DNA from: Nemopilema nomurai
Taxonomy: Eukaryota > Cnidaria > Scyphozoa > Rhizostomeae > Rhizostomatidae
Assembly (NCBI GenBank): GCA_003864495.1
Contig: PEDN01001356.1
Coordinates: 558,001-622,000, forward strand
Reading direction: 5' to 3'
Length of the DNA stretch: 64,000 nt
Numbering within the stretch: position 1 is the stretch's first letter; each line of letters begins with the position of its first letter. This document shows positions 24,909 to 34,932 of this stretch, piece by piece. The notes beneath the pieces were generated by a model that worked only from the letters and a program-made list of their open reading frames with translations, made no database searches and was not told the origin of the DNA. Made by a program: the position numbers and the translations under genes.

Positions 24909-24926
24909 TTTTCGTGTCATATCCTC
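24909..24926 (-). repeat. Right terminal inverted repeat, Kolobok B
   Basis: Perfect complement of the left repeat at 18180-18197, followed by TTAAA (24927-24931). Confidence 0.9.
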
Positions 24927-24931
24927 TTAAA

Positions 24932-25155
24932 CAAAGACAAGTAGCGTCGGTTACACGAAAATCATCCATGCCGTCAATTCTCTTTATCAAGTTACACCAC
25001 AAGCGCTTTTCCGGGTTTTTCTCGTGGAACTTGAAAAAATGGATGCCAGTTGATACTCCGTCCGAGTTGTAAAAAGTATTGCTGCATCCAAACGCGGCAC
25101 ACTCTCTGCCAAGAGATGGTTTCTTTCTCTTTACATCTGAAAATCGTTCTGCCAT
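24932..25155 (-). pseudogene. ISL2EU transposase 1, N-terminal half of THAP
   Basis: Starts at 25155 with MAERFSDVKRKKPSLGREC, then AFGCSNTF (first Cys pair), IHFFKFHEKNPEKRLW and the start of the final CxxH motif (TDATCLC), where Kolobok copy B cuts in. The missing partner, beginning EHFKDADI, is at 18174. Removing the transposon and one TTAAA leaves the two halves one base out of frame, so an indel has also occurred or the flanks have drifted. The start codon lies about 160 bp inside the right ISL2EU end. Confidence 0.8.
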
Positions 25156-25413
25156 CGTCCAAGAATAATATTAGTTGCACCCAAGCCGTGTCAATCGTTA
25201 AAACTGAAAACAGAATCGTTGTTTACCTCCAATCGGCACTTCCCTAGCAACTGTTGATCATCGTTAACCTCGTTTTCGCTTTATGACCTCAGCTTCAAAA
25301 CGATTGTGAAACTAGGCTATTGGAGACTCGCCATCAGTTGTGGCCATGTGATAGATAATGAAGTGGTCCCGCCGACCAGTCCAAAGCTGTATAAACTGCC
25401 TTGGTGAGGTAAT

Positions 25414-25810
25414 TGTTGGGGCCCAGACCCTGTTTGGTAAGTTTACACGAAATCGTTTGTGAGAAATGCACGCTGATCGTCACGACAGCACGTAGTGCAT
25501 CTTGACAGCATATAATTAGATAATTTTATGGTAATTTGGAGTGGGGAGTCGCTACGGAAATGCTTGTTGTGTATCCTATGGTCACAGATATATATAAATA
25601 TAGCCACTCGTAGGGAGAAGTCACACAAGCTAGTAGACGAAAGCTAGTAGACACGCGAGCTGGTGTAACGGAGGCCCATTGTAGTAGAGAGGTTGTTGCA
25701 GTCGTAATAAAATGGAATGGTCATAAAGAGTTGAACGAAGTGGTGACTTTTCTCTGCGTCTTCTTCTTTTGATCTCGTCCATCATTGAACATTTGGATAG
25801 GGGCACCGCT
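25414..25810 (+). repeat. 5' LTR of the BEL/Pao element
   Basis: Begins TGTTGGGGCCCAGACCCTG and is repeated at 36837. A TATA-like stretch lies near 25587-25600 and an AATAAA near 25706. It has an extra ~30-40 bp around 25670-25700 that the 3' LTR lacks. The exact 3' border is uncertain because identity runs on to GGGGCACCGCT. Confidence 0.85.
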
Positions 25811-26076
25811 AGAAATAGCGGTCCCAACATATTTGAAAGCACCTCCTGTATATACGGATCGAATGATGGCGAGGGAAACAGATGGAGATGTGGTGCGTGA
25901 AGTGGCCGCTGAAAAGAGGCAAGAATTGAAGAAACTTGGGAAAGCAAGAGGGGCACACAGGGCATATGTTACAAAAATGGTAGCCATGGAACGAACAGTA
26001 AACAGTAAACAGTTTTCGGACTGGAGACAAGAAAAAGTTTCTGTAATATTAGGGTGTCCTGACGGACAAGAAAGTT

Positions 26077-26897
26077 GTGTTGCAGAAAATGGACGAGCAG
26101 GTGTTGGAAATTTTGAGCGAACAGAATGAAGAGAATGAATGCATTCAAGATGTAGAAGAATCCGAGGCAATTTCGATGGAAATTTCGGATGTGCTGTTGG
26201 AGAGTGAAGAGATCCTGGAAAAGGACACCGCCCTACAGCATGTACTTGTGGAAAACACCTCATTCTCTGGAAACAGTTTAACGAGGAAGGCAAAGGCGAA
26301 GCTACCCAAACTGGAGCTGCAAATGTTTGACGGAAAGCTACAGGACTGGCCGGAATTTGGGATGCGTCTAGTAGTACGGTAGATGAAGGCGAGGACCTTC
26401 TGGACGCCGTGAAGTTTCAATACTTACAAAAGTCATTGTTGGAGCCAGCAAAGTCAGTAATTTTGGGCCTCAAAATGACAGCGTCAAACTACAGGGCCGC
26501 GGTGGAGCTGTTGCATCAACGATTTGGGAAACCGACAGTCATCAAAAGAGCTAATATCAACGAGATGCTCAAGATCAACAGCGTGCATGGGGAACGGCAA
26601 ATTGTCAAGATGCGATCTCTGCATGACAGCGTTGAAACACACCATCGAGGGTTGGAAGCTCTGCAGGTCGATGAAGAAACGTATGCAAGTATTGTGGTGC
26701 CAGCTTTGCTGGAAAAGATCCTATCGGATATAAAGTTTTCTGATGAATCTGATGAGGTTAGTTTACAGGTCGACGTTTTAGTAGGAGCGAATTTCCCCTG
26801 GGAATTCCAAGGCAAACAGACGATACAAGGGAGAAAAACGAGCCAGTCGCAGAAAAACGACGTTAGGATGGGTGTTATTGGGACCATTAAATGCTGA
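26077..26897 (+). pseudogene. BEL/Pao Gag (DUF1759) with a protease remnant
   Basis: An acidic N-terminus is followed by LPKLELQMFDGKLQDWPEF, the usual start of the DUF1759 capsid-like domain. A frameshift near 26375 moves to the frame reading DAVKFQYLQKSLLEPAKS, AVELLHQRFGKP and EMLKINSVHG. After ALLEKI the sequence jumps to VDVLVGANFPWEF, which belongs to the end of the aspartic protease, so the nucleocapsid and the protease active site have been deleted. Confidence 0.75.
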
Positions 26898-27453
26898 GTC
26901 TTTGCTTTGCGATTTTAACAATGTCAGTGTTACATATGTCGAAGCAAACTTGGAGACCAAAGTAGAACGATTTTGGGATTTAGTTACAGTCGGTGTTAGA
27001 GAGGATAAGGACAATGATAAATCTAAGACTAGGATGCTGGAAGGAGGATTTAATTCACGGAAGTGTAAATCGAGTAATGGGGAAGTGAGGGAGTACGTAT
27101 CGCGTAGTGAGAATAAATTGAAGGGTTTGATGAGTGCCAATGTAAACAGCACTGATGAGGTAACTTATGCTCAGGAAAGGTTAAATATTGTCGATGGACA
27201 AGGTAAGACAAAGGTATTAGGCTTAGTCTGGGAGGAGGGAAAGGATAATTTGGAGATTGTGCTGCATAGTATAGGTACTATAAGAGGGGAGAGAGACTGT
27301 GTAGCGAAAAGATCGCTTTGGAAAATTGAGAGAATAGACAAGCTCATTATGGGGAGAGACGGACATGTCAGAGGAGCTAAGGTATGTGTTATCTTGCGTA
27401 ACAAGCCAAATTTTATTTCTAGGCCTTTGCAAAAGTTGTACCCTATACACCTA
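26872..27453 (+). pseudogene. BEL/Pao Pol remnants (linker and DUF5641)
   Basis: One frame reads LLGPLNAES, then FWDLVTVGV, the segment that normally leads into reverse transcriptase, then after a deletion VLGLVWEEGKDN, and finally KRSLWKIERIDKLIMGRDG plus FISRPLQKLYPIH, the DUF5641 tail of the integrase. The catalytic RT and the DDE integrase core are absent. The reading frame is broken at 27454 by the ISL2EU-type insertion and continues at 36658. Confidence 0.75.
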
Positions 27454-27633
27454 TTCGATATCCGCGGCCTCCTTTTCGCGTGGGAGTCTGGGGCGAGTTT
27501 TTGGGTGAAAAACCAGTGCTGTCAAAGCAACCTTGTGTTTACAAGTGCGATCACACATTTTTACTGGCGAGTTCTCAAGTGCATTCATCATGGTTTTCTG
27601 ATTTTCAATTAATTTTACTTGCTCGCGTAATCT
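27454..27633 (+). repeat. Left inverted arm of ISL2EU 2, outer part
   Basis: Matches the complement of about 36478-36657 with scattered mismatches (blocks GGCGAGTTTTTGGGTGAAAA, AACCTTGTGTTTACAAGT and AGTGCATTCATCATGG). The remaining inner part of this arm is at 34774 to about 34845, after the AcademH-like insertion. Confidence 0.85.
27628..27633. repeat. Target duplication of the AcademH-like element, left
   Basis: TAATCT here and at 34768-34773. The uninterrupted opposite arm has a single copy (complement at 36477-36482), which confirms the insertion site. Confidence 0.8.
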
Positions 27634-27689
27634 CTAGCCTGTGCTCCAGACCCTTAACCTGAAGGAAGAGGGTCTGTGAACTGCCTGTA
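27634..27689 (+). repeat. Left 56-bp terminal inverted repeat, AcademH-like
   Basis: Starts CTAGCCTGTGCTCCAGACCC. It contains an internal hairpin: AGACCC and GGGTCT are 15 bases apart, with TTAACCTGAAGGAAG between. The right repeat (34712-34767) differs at only about one position. Confidence 0.9.
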
Positions 27690-29290
27690 GATATTGCGTC
27701 CAGACATTTTCCCTGGTTTTGCGGAAAAGCTTAATTATGCATTGCATATTAATTAATTATTTTGTTTATTCGATTATTGAAACCCTGTCGGAGATGGGCC
27801 TAACTACGTGACTTGTCTTCGACATTATTTTCTTGATTGTTCTGGTTGAAGTAGTGATATTAGGAATGAATAGCGCGAATGGCCCATTCAGAAAGAAGAG
27901 AAGTATCGCAGTGTGGATTGTTTGCCTGCCATCAGTAGCTCAAGCAGTACTCACCTTACTCCGGCGATCAACCCTGAATGGATCTGCATTCTTTGCTTCA
28001 AGGAATTAACTGCCAATGGCGATAGAAACTTAGTTGAGGGTAAGGGTACATTTAGTGCTATTGCAGAAATCAATTTACTGCCTTTTATTGTAAACAGAGT
28101 TGTAGCTTCTCGCTATATCTGCAAGAAGTGCCTTGGAAACTTAAAGAAAAGGAATGCTTGCCGTGCAAAACTTGTTGCTCTCGATGAGGAATTAGAGCAG
28201 GATTATAGAAAAGTCTGTTTCAAAAACCAAATTCCAGTGAAATCAAAGTCGTCTTCAGTAATCATCAAAAAGACCTATGTCAGCTCTGTTGATGTAAATA
28301 TTGGAGAAAATGAATTTCAACATCGAAAACGTGGCTGTGTCAGTGTGAGTACGCAAACAACAACTGCCACATCCCATACCAACTCAACAGCTAATGTTAG
28401 CGAAACATTTCAGACAAAAGCTTTCATCAAGATAGTATGGGAAAGTGGAACAAGAGAACGAATGCTACCTGAAATGTTTGTTACTTTGGGGAAAATGCTT
28501 CTTCGTGGAACCTTGAAACAGATAGCTGTTGCTGCATGGAAATGTAGCAAGCTGAGACCATTTTTAATCAAAGAAATGTACAAAGCTATATATAATGAAT
28601 GTTCCACACTCTGTGCCAAAAAAGATTTATCAATCTTGGCAAAAGTAAAAAAAGAAGATTTGTTGAATTTTAGTTTCCAGAACCTCAACAGTGAACTGGA
28701 ATTAAAGTCACCACTTTTGCATGGAGTTTTGAAAACTGCCTGTATCAGCAGGTCAACAAAAAAAATGATTTATGGGTGCCTCCATTGTGCATGGCTACTG
28801 CTGTATGCATGAAAAACCGTTCAAGTCACGCAACTGCATTACAGTTGCTGATATCAATCATATTCCAACATTGCAGCCTAACAGTAAGCATAACTTGTAT
28901 AATTATTTTAATCTTAATTCATGATTAAAATCTGTTTTAGCAGTTGCCAAATTTTTATTATAAAAATAAACCTTCAAAAAAATCGATAATGATGTCATAA
29001 ATTTTGTTGATCTTTGTTTCAATTTTTAAGATTACTTTTATCAAAAATTGATGGTTATTGAACATCCAGTTCAGTCAAAATTTCATAAAATCACCTCTCT
29101 AAGGAATACAAAAGATTCTAATATATGAAATTTCTAAGAGCTATATGTTATTTTGTGATTGATAACAACCATCTCCCCCTTCCAATTTAAGGATTATATA
29201 AAAAAGAGTTGATTGCCATGAATACGACAGAAAGTCGAAACTAGTCGGCAAAATTTGCATCATTTTTACTAGTTTACATGTCTTTTCAAC

Positions 29291-29297
<7 letters not shown>

Positions 29298-29326
<29 letters not shown>
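29298..29326. repeat. TA microsatellite
   Basis: About fourteen AT repeats inside an intron of the DUF6589 gene. Confidence 0.8.
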
Positions 29327-29329
<3 letters not shown>

Positions 29330-30654
29330 TCAAAAGCTCATAATGTAAAATGTTTAAATGATAGTTATTACTGATAAAGCGAAAGCGAAATGTCTTACAA
29401 AAGTTTTTTTTTTATTCTATATTTCTATATTATATATATATATGTAGCATTAATTTGGCAATCAGCAAGCATTCCTTTTTCTAAGTTTTTAATTCGCAAA
29501 ATAAAGTTTATCATTTTTCAAATATTTTCAGGCTGCTATGGCAAGATTGAGGGTTGTGAGACTGACAGTTTCTCATACATACATTTATAAGAGACTGGAT
29601 TAATTTGGTAAAGAGCTGGATGAGGATTTTCTGACCTCTGCTTCAGCTGAGGGGCAGCAAATACAGTGCAAGCCTGTATTTGTTTCATCTCCTAAAAAGA
29701 AAGCTTCTATGTCTAGCCTGGCAAAGAGTAGTAGTCTAAATGGAAAGAAAATCATTTTTGATAATGTTGATTATGCACAAAAGGTTCATCAGATGAGTGA
29801 AACACACCAGAATATGCTTCATCATTGGGTAACCTACATGTCTACAGAAAATAGATTGCCTGGGCACCATTTACCTGCTGGAAAACCTATTGGAAGCATC
29901 GATAAAGTTGAAAATGCAATTTATCTCTCAGCAAGCAAGATCACATAAAGCAACGTTTGGATTATGTGTATTTAGTTGCAAGGCTGATAACACATCATAT
30001 TCCTTGTCTACAATTTCTCAGAACTGTTGTGAAAGAACACATGCCACATGAGTTTTCTCATTCTACTGGCTTAGCAACCAAAACAGTAAGTTGCAATTTT
30101 TCCCATAACCTCTAAAATAGTGTCTACTTAGGAGTGTGCTTGTTCAGCTAGTGGGCTATGCTGTTAACATAATAGAATGACTTTACACATATTGAGCAAA
30201 TGTATCTTATAAACGTATACTTCTACTGCCTTCCATGGTCAAGGTCTACATCTTGGTCTCGGACTGAATATGAAAAGTATAATCAAATTCCTTGGATTTG
30301 TTTTCTGATAAATAAAAATAAATAGAAATCATGTCTCTCATGACTTTAAAATTGTTACTTCAGGTATTTCATGGCTGCATCTACGAAAATGAGAATGACT
30401 CTGATGGTATCCAGAAAGTTTTGAAAAAACTACACACACTGGTTCCTGTTTATGAAGAAGACGGTGAAAAGAAATTTGGAGAGCAAGGTATTGTGGGTGA
30501 CCAACTTTCTGTGGAGAGAGGCGTTAACTGCTTGCTACAAGTATCAAACGGATTTAGCAGTGAAGACCGCTTTGATGGCATTCACTTTGAAATTGGAGAC
30601 TTCCATGCTGCTATGAAATTTTTGCAGGTAGCTTCAGAATTGAAAGTACTATAA

Positions 30655-31120
30655 ATCAAATGTATGCTCATATTTATTATAAAACGCATGGCAATAATTC
30701 CAACTAACAACCAGATGATGTTTCTTATTGAATTTGTATTGAAAATTTCTAACAAAGAAAACTTATTTTATATTTTAGAGAATACCTTACCTTTTCAATT
30801 TAAAAATGTTTCCAAAATTCATCACCTTTAAACACCAAAAAATAAAATTGCTTATAGTTCTGGTGCTTGTGATTTTAGGAGGAATTCTCAAATTTTAAAA
30901 CAATTTTAATAGAAATATTGCAGTCGACACACTTTTTCTCTCATTTTTATCCACAGTCAACTTCCTTTTTATCATTTCATCCTTTTCCCTGCATATAGTA
31001 AACAATTTTAACACGAGCAGGTATTTGGACTAAAATTGGGGGGGGGGGGGGAAGCCTAAATATTCAATCAAAGAATTGTTGCAAATCTTCAGAAACTATG
31101 CTGTTAATTTGGTGTATATA
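30655..31120. other. Intron of the DUF6589 gene, no gene
   Basis: AT-rich noncoding DNA with a 14-base G run at 31038-31051. Consistent with an intron between the exons ending near 30627 and starting near 31160. Confidence 0.5.
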
Positions 31121-32357
31121 TATTACCAAAAATGATGCTTTTTCCTTATATTGGCTTTGACAGATTTTACACAGGTGCATCTGCAGCAGATCACTGTACA
31201 TTGTTTGCTGATAGCGTTCTTATTAACAGACGCAACGTTGGTTCAGATGTTCGATCACGGTATAACCCATGCAAACAGTTCTTTTTGATGGAAATAGAGG
31301 CCAGATTGATTGCTGCAGTAATGGAATTGCTAAAGATGACATCCATAGAGGACATTCCAGACAAAAACATTCTCCAAGAAAAATTGAAAACAGAAACTCC
31401 CGCAAAAAAGAGAGAATTTCTTGAAAACTTAGCAGCAACAGTTGTTGATTCACACATAATGCAAATTGATAAAGTTGCAAATTACCTGGCGTCAATCTGT
31501 CAATCAAAGTGTCAATCTTCCAACAAAGATAGAGGTTCAACAGTACAAAGGATCTGATGATGATATATATAACTATCAAGTTGCATTACTTGAATTTGGA
31601 ATGATTGTTAAAAATTTTTTTGATGCAATTTCTGAAGGAGATGGTGATCGGTTGTTGAGGAACTGGAAGTTCATGTTGCTATACTTGAAAGAGGATGGAA
31701 GAGGAAGTACAAAATATGCATTGGAAGCATTTTATTTAATAAGCCAGGCAAACTGCTTGCTGTCAGAACGTGCGGCATTTAGGCTGGTGTGGAATCGTTT
31801 TTCAAAAACCAGGCATGGCTGGGGAGGAAATATTCCACTAGATCTTGCATTGGAACATCTTAACAGGCTGCTTAAGAATGTTTTACGCATGCTAGGCCCC
31901 AATGCCACCAATCAAAAGGCTGTAGACAGATACTGTAAAGCTCTGATGACAAGCAAATCATTGATAGATCTTTGGGATAAAAGCTCAAGTTTCATTAAGC
32001 AATCTGGTAAGCATACAATGTCTTGTGCAGATGGAGACTTGAGAAAAATTGTCAAAGAACTAATTGAGTGCCATGCTTTGAGGAAAATTCCAAAACGAAG
32101 GTATCAGTATTTCAAGAGGGTAAAAAGTAGCCTAATTGCAAATTTGGACATGACATCACTCTTTGCATGGATTGAGAAACACAAGAAGTTTATCAAAGAA
32201 CGTAAAGCAGCTCGCTAAAATCTGAACTGTATCTTACAGTTTGATGCACTAAATGCAATTTGCTATCTGGTTGCTACGGCCTGAAAAACCTGTATATACA
32301 AAGAACAATGTTGACTTATTGTTGTCTTTTTCATTTAAAAATATTTGCTGTTATATT

Positions 32358-34649
32358 CTAATAATTACTATCAAAAGTGTCCATACTGACTTGGTACTTC
32401 AGGCTTGCATGAACTGCTGCTTCTTCAACAAAATCACTAATGTTCATATGATGCTCATTTTCTGATGCAGTGGAAGTTGTCTCATCCATATTTTCCAGAA
32501 TATCACTTTCATGTAAAGAGGCACTTCCTTCTGCTGAAAATCCACTGAGCTCATTAGCAGAGAAACAGCTAGGTGTGTCAAGCTCACTTTCCCAACCAAC
32601 AAGTTCCAGGGCATTGCAGTCTAATTCAAAATCTTTGAATGTGTCATGAACAGCAATTAAAATGTTATTGGCATGCACATTACGCCATATGTCAACATAT
32701 GCACGAACATCTTCTAACGAAAATATTTTATCACAATTGTGTAATGTTTGTTGAATGTGACCTTTCGTAAACTCCAACAGAGTAGTAGGGTATGTTACTG
32801 ACTTCACAAATTCATCTTGACAAGAGAGCAAAGACTTTTGATATCTTTCTAGAGCACTTTGAAGTTGTGAGATTAAATTTCTGTTTGTGATTCGAACTTT
32901 ATTTTGTGGATTTGTATCTTTACTTTTTATAAAAAGTAAATAGTTTTTACTGCAATTTTCTTGTTGGCAATCACACTTTTGTGCACATATATCACAGCAA
33001 TTGCATCCAGTGTTTTCAGTAATGGAAGGGCTATCCCTGTCAAAATTGCAACTTAATTTTTTTCTTCTGCATTCATTTGACATGGTATAATTTTTCAATT
33101 CTTGGTCACTGTGCTTCAACAAACAACCATTCAAGAGTAGTATTGCAAGGCTAGGCTCCCCTCTTCTACCTGCACGACCACATTCTTGTATATAAGTTTC
33201 GCAACTATTTGACCCTCCATAATGTACTATTTTGGTAATGTACTGGCAATCAACTCCCATACCAAATGCAATTGTACATATTAAAACTCTAATATGACCA
33301 TTGGTATTAGTGAGCTGTTCTAAAATGTGGTGTTTTACATTTTCTGGAGTTCCAGCATGGAACATCTCTACCAGGCGCATCCTTGGTGATATTTCTCCAT
33401 TTTTGTAGATGTTGTTCCCAAGGACATTACCAAAAACTTGATAGATCATGCTGCATTGCTTGCGAGTTCTGCAAAATACTAGTGTACCCTCTGAAGTTTG
33501 AGCATAAACTTTTACATCATTTATTATTTTTGAGAAAATGACATCCAAGGGCATATCATTATCAATATATATGACAAAAAACCGAATATTGTTTTTAATA
33601 GGATCTTTTTCAATTATGTTTGTTTTGAAGATGTTCATTTGGAGCAACTCAAAAATTTTCATTTTTGTTGCCTTTGAAGCTGTGGCTGTAAATACTGCAC
33701 ATCTTGGATTTAGCAAAAGTGACCTAAATTCTGCCAACTTTCCGAACCACTTTCTGAATGGAACATCCTTCTCAAAATTTCTAGATCCCCTAAAAAAAGA
33801 AATTTATTAAATACAATAAAAAATTGACCATGATCAAACCAACCTTCAGCAAAAAAACTCAAAATTATAATTTATTTAATTATCAAACTGAAATCATTAA
33901 CAATTTTAAAAAAAGTCGATTAAGGATACGTAATTTTGTTGTAAGTTATTGTTCAAATTTGTGTTTTGCTGTATGGATATTCCCCACCTCAATGTTTTTC
34001 TGACAAGTTATTTAAACAGAATTCCCCCTTTTTAATAGCCATGATACAGTAGAATGCCCCCTTTCATTGTTATTTACACACTAGCAGTTCCAGCAACAAA
34101 ATGCTGCTGATCACAAAAAAATTTTCGGATGTCTCCTTACCAATGTGCGATGCAATGAGCTTCATCAATCACTACAACTTCGCAGTTTTTTCTATAGCAG
34201 TCGGAAAGAAGAACAGTCCTCCAGTGATCAGATTCCAGAAATGTCTCAGGTGAAGCATAAACAAGTGAAAATTCGCCGTTTTCTATCTCTTGCAGAATTT
34301 CTTTTGTCTGTCCATCGAATATAGCAGCTGCTGTTACTGCTGTATTCTTCATCTTTGCAACTTGATCAAGCATTAGTGCTTTTATTGGCGTAACGACCAA
34401 AACAGTACTGGTTCCTAAAGCTTGACCTTTGAACATATCAATTAGTGGCGCAATACTTTGAAAAATTAAAGATTTTCCTGATCCTGTGGGTGAACTGTAG
34501 TAAAGATCTTTGCCACTGAAAAAACTCTTGAGTGCCGCTTTTTGTTCGTGAAACAAATCTTCTACGCCTAAGAGCGCTGCGGTTACATGAACGTATTCAT
34601 CGAAATGTTCCAATTTCTTCTCGAAAGAAAGCTTTGTCGATACCGCCAT
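32358..34649 (-). CDS. RecQ-like ATP-dependent DNA helicase
   Basis: Two exons, 34649-34141 and 33789-32358, joined by a GT-AG intron in a Trp codon. Helicase motifs in order: SSPTGSGKSLIFQ (motif I, ATP binding), VVTPIKALM (Ia), VVIDEAHCIAHW (II, DEAH), FTATASK (III), TLVFCRTRKQC (IV), TIAFGMGVDCQ (V) and YIQECGRAGRRG (VI). After the core comes a Cys-rich zinc segment (CNCCDICAQKCDCQ) in the position of the RecQ zinc domain, but no obvious HRDC domain. Length about 645 codons without a stop in either exon, so it may be functional. Its position between the 56-bp repeats marks it as a transposon gene, probably unwinding DNA during transposition, not a host repair helicase. Confidence 0.9.
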
Positions 34650-34711
34650 TTTGACATGCAGTTTGGATAATGTATGCATGGCAATCCAATTCAATGTTTG
34701 GACACAAATTT

Positions 34712-34767
34712 TACAGGCAGTTCACAGACCCTCTTCCTTCAGGTTAAGGGTCTGGAACACAGGCTAG
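34712..34767 (-). repeat. Right 56-bp terminal inverted repeat, AcademH-like
   Basis: Complement of 27634-27689 with about one mismatch, followed by TAATCT (34768-34773). Confidence 0.9.
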
Positions 34768-34773
34768 TAATCT

Positions 34774-34845
34774 AAAGAACAGTTTTTTTAAACTTCTGAC
34801 GATTACTTGGCTCTGACAGACTATGCATTCACTGCAGCAGTACTG
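34774..34845 (+). repeat. Left inverted arm of ISL2EU 2, inner part
   Basis: Continues the arm interrupted at 27633. CTCTGACAGACTA and GACGATTAC match the complement of 36396-36460. The YqaJ gene begins just after it. Confidence 0.8.
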
Positions 34846-34932
34846 CGGTTTTTAAAACACGAAGTTTTTTTACATTATGTTGTTGGTTCGTATCTCTTCT
34901 TCTGGAAAAGACACTACATTGGGTATTTTATC

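Larger units (their letters stand above)
18180..24926. mobile_element. Kolobok-type DNA transposon, copy B (both ends)
   Basis: A 6.75-kb element with perfect 18-bp terminal inverted repeats (GAGGATATGACACGAAAA at 18180-18197 and its complement at 24909-24926) bordered by TTAAA on both sides. It carries a P2RX7_C-domain gene on + starting about 270 bp from the left end and a THAP/DDE transposase gene on - starting about 600 bp from the right end; the two converge around 19.7 kb. It inserted into the THAP-coding part of an ISL2EU transposase. This is the only copy in the window with both ends present and is the best reference for the family. Confidence 0.85.
10853..25318. mobile_element. ISL2EU-type DNA transposon 1, interrupted
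   Basis: The ends carry imperfect terminal inverted repeats (AGACCAGTTTCACAATC at left; AGCCTAGTTTCACAATC read inward from the right), each bordered by AT (10851-10852 and 25319-25320), the 2-bp duplication expected of ISL2EU. Just inside both ends GATAACGATGATC and GTTAACGATGATC also match. The element holds a SAP/SWIM/YqaJ nuclease gene on + and a THAP/DDE_Tnp_4 transposase gene on -, facing each other as in known ISL2EU elements. It has since received a piggyBac insertion, a partial YqaJ duplication and a Kolobok-type insertion, which inflates it to 14.5 kb. Confidence 0.7.
27868..32218 (+). pseudogene. DUF6589 protein (putative AcademH transposase)
   Basis: Several exons on +. Exon about 27900-28810: C2C2 zinc motif (WICILCFKEL, YICKKCLGNL), then WESGTRERMLPEMFVTLGKM and SFQNLNSELELKSPLLHGVL. 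About 28757-28880: CMATAVCMKNRSSHATALQL, reached by a 1-nt shift in an A run. About 29530-29945: DNVDYAQKVHQM and FHHWV-type block. About 29946-30085: DYVYLVARLITHHIPC. 30364-30627: VFHGCIYENE, GIVGDQLSVERGV and FEIGDFHAAMKFLQ. 31160-32218: GDGDRLLRNWKFML, TRHGWGGNIPLDLALEHLN, HALRKIP. Asp in GDQ and Glu in LEHLN are candidate catalytic residues; that role is inferred. At least two frameshifts suggest decay. Confidence 0.7.
27634..34767. mobile_element. AcademH-like DNA transposon (DUF6589 + RecQ)
   Basis: A 7134-bp element with 56-bp near-perfect terminal inverted repeats beginning CTAGCCTGTG and a TAATCT duplication. It encodes a DUF6589 protein on + (27868-32218) and a RecQ-like helicase on - (34649-32358), converging with a 140-bp gap. 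A transposase paired with a superfamily II helicase matches the AcademH lineage described by Kojima in 2020; I make that match from domain content, and the 6-bp duplication should be compared with published members. It sits in the left arm of ISL2EU 2. Confidence 0.75.

Noticed and set aside
18175..24931. Seamless reading of the ISL2EU THAP domain after removing Kolobok B
   Set aside because: The halves match the domain in order but are one base out of frame, so a clean restoration cannot be claimed.
25785..26129. Open frame beginning near the LTR end as a separate gene
   Set aside because: It overlaps the BEL leader and Gag start in another frame and has no domain of its own.
32358..34649. 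RecQ helicase as a host DNA-repair gene
   Set aside because: It lies between 56-bp inverted repeats with target duplications and beside a DUF6589 gene, so it belongs to the transposon.
27626..34775. 8-bp target duplication (GTAATCTC/GTAATCTA) for the AcademH-like element
   Set aside because: It has a mismatch and shortens the repeat; the 6-bp TAATCT with CTAGCC ends is perfect and matches the empty site in the other arm.
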